Shown one piece after another: positions 36,341-64,000 of a stretch of 64,000 bases of DNA; the stretch's first letter is position 1, and every line of letters starts with the position of its first letter. Both the position numbers and the translations under genes were made by a program. The DNA is taken from the NCBI GenBank assembly GCA_964017155.1, contig OZ024863.1, positions 40,053,617 through 40,117,616 of the forward strand, written 5' to 3'. Source of the stretch: Oasisia sp. SBJ-2009 (taxonomy: Eukaryota > Annelida > Polychaeta > Sabellida > Siboglinidae). Under the pieces are notes generated by a model that was not told the DNA's origin, made no database searches, and was given only the letters and a program-made list of their open reading frames with translations.

Positions 36341-38035
36341 GAATATTTTTATAGGAAGTTGCTCTTTTTAGGTGGTCCATGCTTACATTGGTCTTGTCAG
36401 CTGAAATGTCAACACAGCCAAACCTGGATCAGTGCATGTGATTCCGGCATATTATCCAGAGATGTGGGAGCATCACATACAAGATGAATCGTTGTGTACA
36501 GATGTAAGCAGCTCTTTCAATTGTAATTAATTTGATCTTTTTTTCTACAACTCAATGCTTGCAGCTATCACTAAAATTTAAAAAACTCTTTACACAGGTT
36601 GTCTTCAAATAGATTAGTCACTAGTGGCTTGATATGGATTAGTTTCATATTTTAAATTGCAAATAGTAAAACTAAGCATATCACAGAGTAAAAATTAAAT
36701 ATAAATACGTCAACAATATGAGGACCCAGTGTGAAAATACTGGAACATATTACATATTCATGTGGTTTGCAGGTTCGATTCCATCCATTTCGTGTCGTTT
36801 TGATGCCGATCTGTACTGCAAACGACTGCATGGCTACTCCTGGCAGCTGACGTGGTAGCAATCCTGGATTTTGTGCACAATCTGACTCGTCGTGCAAAGT
36901 ATCTTCAGTTGTGGAGGTAAAAGTTGGCTTTTCTCATGTCCTGCTGTGTTCAAACATTACTCCATTTGAATTAATGAATACTTGGTTATAGACTCTGATG
37001 GATGTTTGTATGAGCAAGCCTTCACGCATTTATTGCACTATTGCTGGATGCTTCCCAAAGAAGTTGAGATGGTGGTTGATTGAACAGGGAATAAAGTGTA
37101 ACTAGTGTTTTGAGCAGGGATAGGATATTACACTATAGACAAATTTAACCTCTTTTAAATCCTTGAATGGCATGAATAATATTATTGATAATATTTATTT
37201 GCATGCTTGCAGAGACTTCTTTTCTTGGCCAGATGGGAAGTGGTGTTGGCTGAAGGACTTAGCACTTTTGTCTGAACTGTTGCTTTGTGTACATTTCAGT
37301 GTCAATGAGAGGCGGTTATACATAATTTATTATGACATTTTCAGGTCTACAGCATCTGATCTCAGGCATTTATGATTCAAATTGTACCAGCTGCACAATC
37401 TTCTGTTGTAGAATGCTGAGGCCATTTGCTGCAATGTGCCACCCATCGTGATGCAGCCTTTCCACACAGATTTTTACCGTCGCCACATTGTGAGATGTTT
37501 GCATGCCGAGCGGAAGCGGGACAGCAAGCGGCACTACTGTGACGTCCCTTTCTGCCAAAAACCAACTGGACTTCTGAGTTGGATCTGCTGTGACTATTGC
37601 AACAGGTGGTGTCATTTATGTTGTCTGGGTCTGTTAGTTCAGCCAAATGACCAGATATGTTGATGCCCTGTTTGCCATTTTGACATAGCTTTATGTAGAG
37701 ACCCATCCACCCATCATTTGGATGGGTAAAACAAATATGGACGGGTAGCAATATGGGTGGACTGGTAACAAAAATGAAGGAGCAAAGGAAAAAATGTCTT
37801 CCAAAACCATAGATATTGTTATTTATGCCTTGAAAGTGAGTGTAAAGGGTGTCATATATGTGTTTGTAGCCCATTTCAGGTCATCAGGCACATTTGAAAG
37901 TTGGTAAACTAGTTTAACAGTTAACATCCATGTGTTCACCAAAACATGTGTGACTGGCAATAATTTTATCCTGCATAAAGCCCTGCATTTTGATGCCACC
38001 CAACCAGGTGACCCTGGCATTTGATTGTGTCAACA
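36340..38035 (+). pseudogene. transposon fossil ending in a PHD-finger-like frame
   Basis: At about 37049-37103 the plus strand reads TIAGCFPKKLRWWLIEQGIK before a stop. Further on, 37436-37663 reads KRHYCDVPFCQKPTGLL, then WICCDYCNRWCHLCCLGL, a Cys/His pattern of a PHD finger. A TGA follows, then CPVCHF, where a MITE (37684-37985) splits the frame; beyond it the frame ends within DATQPGDPGI. A diverged copy of the GCFPKK segment lies near 18460. This looks like a dead transposase-type gene with a C-terminal PHD finger; the family is not identified. Confidence 0.5.
37684..37985. mobile_element. hAT-like MITE, copy 2
   Basis: The 302 bp element starts CATAGCTTTATGTAGAG and ends CATAAAGCCCTG, flanked by the perfect 8 bp duplication CATTTTGA (37676-37683 and 37986-37993). 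It is the sibling of the copy at 20391-20682 in the same orientation, and it interrupts the PHD-finger fossil. Confidence 0.92.
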
Positions 38036-38529
38036 GAGGTTGGACATCATCTGCAGATGGGCAACTGGTCGTGGAGGTAGTGAATGAGCAAGGGTTCCTC
38101 CCCTAAAATAACATTATGTTAGGTAGTTACAGCAAAGCTGTATCACAGGGTTTGTGTTAATCTAGCTGTAAAAATGTATATAATCTTAATGCATGTAAAT
38201 GTGTATATATATAACTCACTAATCTGCATTTATCTATACATTATGGCAATACATCCTTTCCGTATTACTGACGTTATGAAATTTTTGTTTTAGGTTGGCA
38301 TCTCTTCATCATGCTACAACATTGACAAACCACCTACAAAACCGCTCGCTCAGATACCGCGTCAACTCTTCAGTGCTGGACTGTTCTGTGATATATTATC
38401 ATTCATTCACCCCATATATATAAACACTGCTGTCAAATGCATACATTGATTAAAATACCATGATGCCAGGATGGCATTTGTGGTATTAATCACACATTAA
38501 CCAAATCATCATCATTCAGTAGACTTAAA

Positions 38530-38830
38530 TACTATGTATATGTTTTACAATTGTATGTGTATGTCTTACATTTGTAAGCGCCATGTAGATGTTTACATTT
38601 GCACATGTATATATTTTACATTTGTAGGTGCCATGTATATGTATGTATTACATGTGTATGTGTATATATTTTATATTGTAAGTGCCATGTATATATGTGT
38701 TACATTTGTATGTGTATATGTTTTACATTGTAAGTGCCGTGTATATATTTTACAGTTATATGTGTATATATGTTTTACATTTGAATGTGTGTGTATGTCT
38801 TTCATTACTAAGCACCATGTATAATTACAT
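38530..38830. repeat. degenerate tandem repeat, about 60 bp
   Basis: Words such as GTGCCATGTATATGT and TTTTACATTTGTA recur four to six times with indels. Open frames across it are repeat artefacts. Confidence 0.6.
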
Positions 38831-39268
38831 TTGCATTTGTAAGTTTTGTGTCTTTTCTTGGTATGTTGTGATAGGAGTTAAGTGAGTATTTAGACGTTGC
38901 ACATGATTTATGTATTTGTCTTAGTTTCTTAGTATGTTATGATAGGGAGTTATTTAGACATTGCACGCAATTTAGTTCCTTGAAGCTTTTCCCTGTTTAT
39001 GTACAAGTTTTTACACAAGTTTTCCTCGTTGTTATCTTGTAAGTAATGTTTTCACTCACTTTTCAGTACTATGACAGGGATTTTGGTGTGGTAAATAAAG
39101 TAAATGAGATGTATATGTTTGTATAGATATATGTATGTTAGAATGCAGATTATTAGTGTAGTGTCATATACTATATTAGTATGGTGTGACAGGATTTCTA
39201 GCGGTACAGTTTGAAATAAATTCCTGTGGCCACATTTCTTATTTGCATTTTATTCATTCATGACTGAT

Positions 39269-40500
39269 CTATCAGAATTTAGGTTGACAAATATTCACAC
39301 ATGTCACAGATATGTAATAGGCATTTATAAAAGTAACAACACGCATAGCAACTAGTCAGATTCTCTCCTACATCTGTTCTATCAGAATTTAGGTAGAAAA
39401 ATAATCACACATGTCATCGATATGTAACATGCATTTATGAAACTAAAACAACACGCATAGCAACTAGTCAAAGGTTCTTTTCTACCTGCTCTCCCTAATT
39501 CGCAGAGCTGTGACGTCACTGCTCTGCGAATTGGGGAAACAGGAAATTGCCTTATTCGCAGAGCTACTCGTTAAAGGCTTGAAAATGGCTATATTCTATC
39601 AGAATTTAGATAGAAATGTATTCACACATGTCACAGATATATAATACGCATTTATGAAACCGAAGCCACTAGTCAAATGTTCTTTTCGAACTGTCCTAAT
39701 TCGCAGAGCTGTGACGTCACTGCTCTGCGAATTGGCAAAACTAAGGAAATTCTCTTATCCGCAGAGCTACTCGTTAAATGCTTGAAAAAAGATATATTCT
39801 ATCAGAATTTAGATAGAAAGGTATTCACACATGTCACAGATATATAATACGCATTTATGAAACCAAAGCCACTAGTCAAAGGTTCTTTTCGACCTGCCCT
39901 AATTCGCAGAGCTGTGACGTCACTGCTCTGCGAATTGGCAAAACTAAGGAAATTCTCTTATCCGCAGAGCTACTCGTTAAATGCTTGAAAAAAGATATAT
40001 TCTATCAGAATTTAGATAGAAAGATATTCACACATGTCACAGATATATAATACGCATTTATGAAACCAAAGCCACTAGTCAAAGGTTCTTTTCGACCTGC
40101 TCTGCGAATACCACAACGGTTTCCCTAATTCGCAGAGCTGTGACGTCACTGCTCTGCGAATTGGGGAAACTAAGGAAATTCCCTTATCCGCAGAGCTACT
40201 CGTTAAATGCTTGAAAAAATATATATTCTATCAGAATTTAGATATAAAGGTATTCACACATGTCACAGATATATAATACGCATTTATGAAACCGAAGCCA
40301 CTAGTCAAATGTTGCTTTCGACCTGCCCTAATTCGCAGAGCTGTGACGTCACTGCTCTGCGAATTGGCAAAATTAACGAAATTCTCTTATCCGCAGAGCT
40401 ACTCGTTAAATGCTTAAAAAAATATATATTAATTCTATCAGAATTTAGATAGAAAGGTGTTCACACATGTCACAGATATATAATACGCGTTTATGAAAAC
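39269..40500. repeat. satellite-like array, about 202 bp unit carrying a CRE-centred palindrome
   Basis: TCTATCAGAATTTAG recurs at the head of each unit. The first unit or units (from 39269 and about 39380) lack the palindrome at their end or start it only later. The palindrome copies begin at 39497, 39698, 39901, 40127 and 40330, giving spacings of 201, 203, 226 and 203 bp. Each palindrome reads AATTCGCAGAGCTG, then TGACGTCA, then CTGCTCTGCGAATT, with one asymmetric base. A half-site CCGCAGAGCTACTCG follows each. Confidence 0.9.
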
Positions 40501-40623
40501 ATTAGCCTATTATATTTATATTATTGATACATAATATAAATTATAATACTGCCACCCAGCTTGATTTCATTGCATTTTCTCTAGTTCAGTTACCTACAAC
40601 AATCATTTAACTTTTGTTATATT

Positions 40624-40628
<5 letters not shown>

Positions 40629-40698
<70 letters not shown>
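40629..40698. repeat. (TA)n microsatellite
   Basis: About thirty-five TA units. Confidence 0.95.
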
Positions 40699-40699
<1 letters not shown>

Positions 40700-41077
40700 T
40701 ATTAGAAAAACTAGTGAGTGCACAGAGTTTTACATTATATTTTAATGTCTAAATAAAATGTACTATTGTAAGTATTATTATTATTATAACAACATGCACG
40801 CATAGCAACTAAACGCTAATTCATTGCATTTTATGTAACTATGACCTTTCACTCTTTTATATTTTTAACAAGATCAGCTAGCATAATCATTTTATTATTT
40901 ACTCATTAATATTTTTTGTATTTACATGTATTACTTTATGATTCCGTTAATACAATTGATACAAAGTTTAATTTTACATTAAAATGTCTAAACAGCTATT
41001 ATTATTATTATTATAACAACATGCATGCATCGCAACTCTTTCTTATATTCTTTCTTATATATCGCAAGTCCTTTGCA

Positions 41078-41309
41078 AATTAGCAGAGCAGTGACGTCAC
41101 TGCTCTGCGAATTAGGGAACAAGTGCCACAATTCGCAGAGCAGTGACGTCACTGCTCTGCGAATTGTGGCACTGGTTCCCCAATTCGCAGAGCAGTGACG
41201 TCACTGCTCTGCGAATTGTGGCACTTGTTCCCTAATTCGCAGAGCAGTGACGTCACTGCTCTGCGGATAGTGGATAATATTTCCTTATCCGCAGAGCTGC
41301 TCTGCGAAT
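41078..41309. repeat. 52 bp-periodic array of a 36 bp perfect palindrome centred on TGACGTCA
   Basis: Palindrome copies start at 41078, 41130, 41182 and 41234, exactly 52 bp apart. The inner copies are perfectly symmetric over 36 bp, with halves GCAGAGCAGTGACGTCA and its complement. The 16 bp spacers are AGGGAACAAGTGCCAC at 41114, and its inverted form at 41166 (two changes) and 41218 (exact). A shorter relative (CCGCAGAGCTGCTCTGCG) closes the array at about 41289-41307. Confidence 0.95.
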
Positions 41310-41344
41310 AGTCTCGTCCATCTTATTAGGTACTAAACTAACCT

Positions 41345-41815
41345 CGGCGAATCATATCACTGGCATAGCTTCCAAAATCTTCAAAAGGCTTAGGTATGAT
41401 CAAACGAACCCTCGGACCATGCAAACCTGATGTAAAAGAAACTGCTAGTCCGACCAAACGCATTAAACAACTTAAAAAGGTACAGCATTGTGCAGCCAGA
41501 TTTGTCAAAAACGACCATCGACGCCAAACAGTCACTTTTTGTTATTAACAGACCTAATAATAGCCACGTACCCTTGAATGGCCCACTATTGAGCGACGCA
41601 GGATTATCAAACAAGCCATGACATTTTACCAAATTTTAAATAACATAATCAACATCACACCACCACCGGGCCTATATAAAGACATCCAAAAACAGTGGCC
41701 ATGCATGCATTACATGCATGGCCACCGGCCCCTTTACAACACCCAATCACCTAAATTGCCTGTAAAACAAACAAACAAACAAACAAACAAACAAACAAGC
41801 TCAAACAAGCTTTAA
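41345..41815 (+). mobile_element. LINE 3' fragment (jockey/L2-like), dead
   Basis: Plus-strand frames give IKRTLGPCKPDVKETA, KKVQHCAARFVKNDHRRQTV, and, after frame breaks, ERRRIIKQAMTFYQILN and ITPPPGLYKDI. This is the order at the C-terminus of many LINE reverse transcriptase proteins. A (CAAA)n tract at about 41766-41800 follows. Confidence 0.75.
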
Positions 41816-41929
41816 ACAAACAAACATAATACCTAACGCATGCGCACAAGAAGCACTATAAACTCCTGCATTAGCCCAAGTTTGGGATGTTTGGAGTAAA
41901 CAATTTAACCTGAGACCTGATCGACTTGT

Positions 41930-42310
41930 TGAAGAAGGGGATGAGGGAGTTGACCATTTTCAGTCAGAGGATTCTTTTGCTGGTCATATCCAGGGGTCTC
42001 TCTGTAGGTCTTATACGGAGGCCTCTGATTGCTGGTCATATGCAGGGGCTCCCCTGGTGGTCATGTCCATGTTCTTCTCATTGCTGGCCATATATGCAGG
42101 GTCACATGACTCACATATCCAGGGTCTTCTCTTGGCTGTTCATATCCAGGGGCTTCTCTTTGCTGGTCATATACACAAGGGGGTCTCTTTGCTGGTCATA
42201 TCTAGGGACTTATCATATTGTCATATGACTGATCATATCCAGCTATAGGGACCTCTCATTGTTGGTCATATCCCGAGGCATCTCTGTTGGACATATTCAG
42301 GGGTCTGTCT
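41930..42310. repeat. degenerate tandem repeat, about 33 bp
   Basis: TTGCTGGTCATATCCAGGGG-like units recur about eleven times with many indels. Confidence 0.8.
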
Positions 42311-42537
42311 TTGTCAGTCTATGTTGCGCGGATCCTAGCTGGCCATCGTGATATGTAGACTTAGATGTATGTCGATCTAAATGCCCCTGTGGTGACTCAC
42401 AATTCCCAAAGTCTGCATGTACTTGAAGTTGTAATGCGGTAACTGAAATACAGGTGTGTGCTATTTCACGATGTGTCCGTTGTACCGTGAGGGTTAGTTG
42501 CGTTTCAATCGATGTACGGCAGAATATTGTCATCGAA

Positions 42538-42643
<106 letters not shown>

Positions 42644-42699
42644 GTGATTCGGGTGTCGAATCGTCGTGTCGTACTTTGGGTAAATTTATTAACTCCTCT

Positions 42700-43940
42700 C
42701 AAGTTCACTCTGTAGTATAAATAACTTCCTGGTTATAAGAGATAGTGACGGATATTTGTTTACGAATATTCTTCGCGTATGTATTATAGGGAGGGAGTGT
42801 TTCGCCGAAAAATTACGTGCCATGGAGTTTTGTTGACCATATTTGGTAATTACATGTCTGTACATATGTATGTGTGCCGTTGCATTTAAATCTAGTCATA
42901 TGTTAAATTGTTGTATTATAATTTGCATACACGATTCAGTTATAAAAGTAATAATGTGCCAAACATTCACTATACTCAGATGCAACTTATATAGTAGCAT
43001 TTTAATAACTACTAACAAGATAATGGTAGTGAGAACTATTTTATTGTTACTGAAATATTCCAAATGTCAGGGATTCGTGAAAGAAAACGGTGTCTAAATT
43101 GGTATAACGATAGAAGGCTACACAATGCTAACGACACCCCACTATTTTAGTCAATTTTTCACTTTTTTTTACTTTTCAACATGCATTTGTTATACTTGCG
43201 TGTAAATTATATTTCTGTTTTACCAAAAAAAACGTTTATATTTTTTTTCAACGTTTCCCAACATGCATGTGTAATACTCGCGTATAAAGGATGTATTTTA
43301 TTATGTATTTGTCAATGTTTCGTGTTAACTTTTGCATATGTTTAAGGGCAACTTTAACAGTCGTCTGCTTGTGGTAACAAACACAACACGGTGTTGACCG
43401 TGCTCATATTATCAATCTTGATTCTCAGGTAATGTACGGTTCTTGCGATTATTCTGCATATACGATGTTTTCTTTAAATGTAATATTCTCTCGAGGTGAC
43501 TATTGTGTGTGTATATAGTAAACGAAATACTTTTGTTTCGCAACATTTAATAGTATGCTTGTGTCACTACAGCAGGTCCGAGGACCCTGAAAGGTTAGAT
43601 GGTTTCCGCGACACAGCATTTAGGTACGTGTTTTTTTTTTTTTTGATGAAAAATAGCATGCGACATATGATTCAGTTTATATGCACAAACTGTTGACTGT
43701 AGTTTCTGTGCAATTATACAAAAGCTAGCAAGCTGAGATATGTCAGTGTTCTGCATATCAAAAAAAAAAAATGACGTCACGTGAACAGTTTAGCATTTGC
43801 ATTACAGTCCTGTTCGCTCTGAAATCATAGCAGCGTTGGTGAGACATTTTCCGGACAGTTCATTGGTACCATTGCACACGCAGCATACTGCTCTAGGAAG
43901 CATCGTATGTGGTATCTGTGGTACATTCAGCTGGCAAATA
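42700..43940. other. intergenic, 3' flank of the CCDC78-like gene
   Basis: AT-rich with no exon. A minus-strand AATAAA at 43297-43302 could serve as the polyadenylation signal of the gene upstream on that strand. Confidence 0.35.
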
Positions 43941-62656
<18,716 letters not shown>

Positions 62657-63035
62657 TTTGTCTTTTCGAGTGTCCTTGCTGGCAACAGAAAATAGCGTTA
62701 TGCAGGATACGAAATGGGTAAAGGAATAAAACACACCACAAATTAGATACTGGAGCTTTTAAAAGCATCCAAATTGAAACGTTTGTGTGTCGGTAGCTTA
62801 TTTATAGGCTAATTGTCAGTTCGTCAATACTAAACCCGACTGCTCTAACATTGGAGAGGTCTATTTGTCAATACATTTTGATTATCTCTTGGTGCGTCGT
62901 TACAACATTCGTTCATTATCGTATTCTTAATCAGAAACCACAATCCATAAATTCCCAGCCGTTTGAAACAAATTACCACTTGCGATTGAGTGTATAAACA
63001 TTATTCGCGTATCACATGTCATAAATAATAATTAC

Positions 63036-63165
63036 CTTCAGCTATATGCAGCCAGTATCTAGCGTTTTGTCGCTTACGGCACAAGAACGGCCGCCATACT
63101 ATTTTTTATGAAGACGCTTTAAATGCTAGGCAAGGACGGTTCTGTGACGTCATAAATGGGCGCCG
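63036..63165 (-). promoter_or_regulatory. candidate promoter and first non-coding exon of the CCDC78-like gene
   Basis: On the minus strand a donor (CTGAAG, then GTAATT) at 63036/63035 closes a possible first exon whose partner would be the acceptor at 62679. Upstream lie ATGGCGGCC (63088-63096), a full CRE octamer TGACGTCA (63145-63152) and CpG-rich sequence (GACGGCGCCC). Any ATG in this exon meets an early stop, consistent with a leader. Confidence 0.45.
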
Positions 63166-64000
63166 TCGGTTAGCAACATATATTGTATGGTATACACATA
63201 GATATACTTTCGTTTCCAGAAATTAATATTTTGGGTGATCCTCATCAAATAGCATCAACATATAACATTATTTAATACATCTACTAAAAAGTTTTAAATG
63301 CGAAGGGCGTATGTACCCATCAGGCCTGTGATATTGTGACAGGAAATTATCCGATTTTTTTTGTAACCTATTTGTAACCATTTTTTGTAAACCTCGATTT
63401 GCATCCCTCTTGTGGCTCGCAAAAACCTTCTCCGAAGCCTCCGTTATATCCACCTCCTGTGCTTCACCAAAACACAGTCTTGACGCTCACTCGATTTGAG
63501 CTTCAGACTCACCAAAAACAAAAAATTGCAACCAGTTTAGCAGTCACTTCCCTGAATGTTAGTGGAGGCTAATCCTGTATCCTCATTGAGACATTTGCAC
63601 TCAAAAATGTACCTCACTCCAATTCTAAATGCTAGTGCCAAGTGAACTGTTTAAAACATAACGTTACAAAATATTTTCTGATATGTGGTTATGTTTTTTA
63701 TTTACTTTTTATTATTTATTTGTTTATTTATTTTAATATTATTTATTTATCTATGGTACTCTTTGTGGTGCGTTTCTCCACATTTCAGTGCTCTCATGAT
63801 GTTTTACCAAATATATGTGTTGTATCCATTTTATTACTGACATGTTAATGTGTTTATATAAGCAAACAAATCCGTTATAATTTTTTTAACGGGCAAATGA
63901 AGTTTTTATCTTGAATCTTTCGTAAATATTTGGGCTATACCTATATGCAGCATAATCACCATAACAATAATGCGGATAATCAGCCCCAAAGCCATTCGTG
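63166..64000. other. window end, nothing recognised
   Basis: AT-rich sequence. A 61-codon minus-strand frame at 63268-63453 is lysine-rich but has no family resemblance or splice support. Confidence 0.35.

Noticed and set aside
36765..36790. tRNA B-box-like word GGTTCGATTCC
   Set aside because: No A box at the right distance and no cloverleaf could be drawn.
63268..63453. Possible upstream coding exon of the CCDC78-like gene
   Set aside because: Lysine-rich minus-strand frame without usable splice sites in phase; the promoter-like sequence lies between it and the gene.

Overview
The window is animal nuclear DNA. It has short exons with GT-AG introns, AATAAA signals, dispersed transposon relics and a very heavy load of micro- and minisatellites. 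The proteins are typically metazoan: two neuronal calcium sensor EF-hand proteins, a DUSP23-type phosphatase and a kinesin-motor/coiled-coil protein that looks like a CCDC78 homologue. Together with CR1/L2-like LINE ends and hAT-like MITEs this suggests a marine invertebrate, perhaps a mollusc or another bilaterian. I cannot name the species from the sequence alone.

Layout. 1-12.0 kb has no recognisable coding exon; it holds small tandem repeats, a CpG-rich patch near 7.0-7.45 kb, and a 5'-truncated LINE on the minus strand (8.70-11.32 kb) split by a 1.6 kb DNA element. 13.1-15.6 kb (+) is a three-exon, 202-residue neuronal calcium sensor gene. 20.0-26.1 kb (+) is a second, much more conserved member (hippocalcin/neurocalcin type, 191 residues). 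Both genes have a phase-0 intron at the same codon position, and in each that intron is filled with a minisatellite reaching almost to the 3' splice site. 30.4-32.6 kb (-) is a three-exon DUSP23-like phosphatase. 33.5-43.9 kb is a repeat domain with a PHD-finger transposon fossil, a hAT-like MITE, a ~202 bp satellite, and arrays of a palindrome centred on the CRE octamer TGACGTCA. 43.9-62.7 kb (-) is a 20-exon gene for a 914-residue protein with a degenerate kinesin motor-like half, a long coiled coil and a conserved C-terminal coiled coil. Its introns carry nearly all the large microsatellites of the window. 63.0-63.2 kb looks like its promoter and first non-coding exon.

How it fits together. 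There are no operons. The two calcium sensors are a tandem paralogous pair and may be co-regulated. The phosphatase and the CCDC78-like gene are separate minus-strand genes. All exon models were built by hand from splice sites, reading phase and family resemblance. Phases agree at every junction, but no transcript evidence was available.
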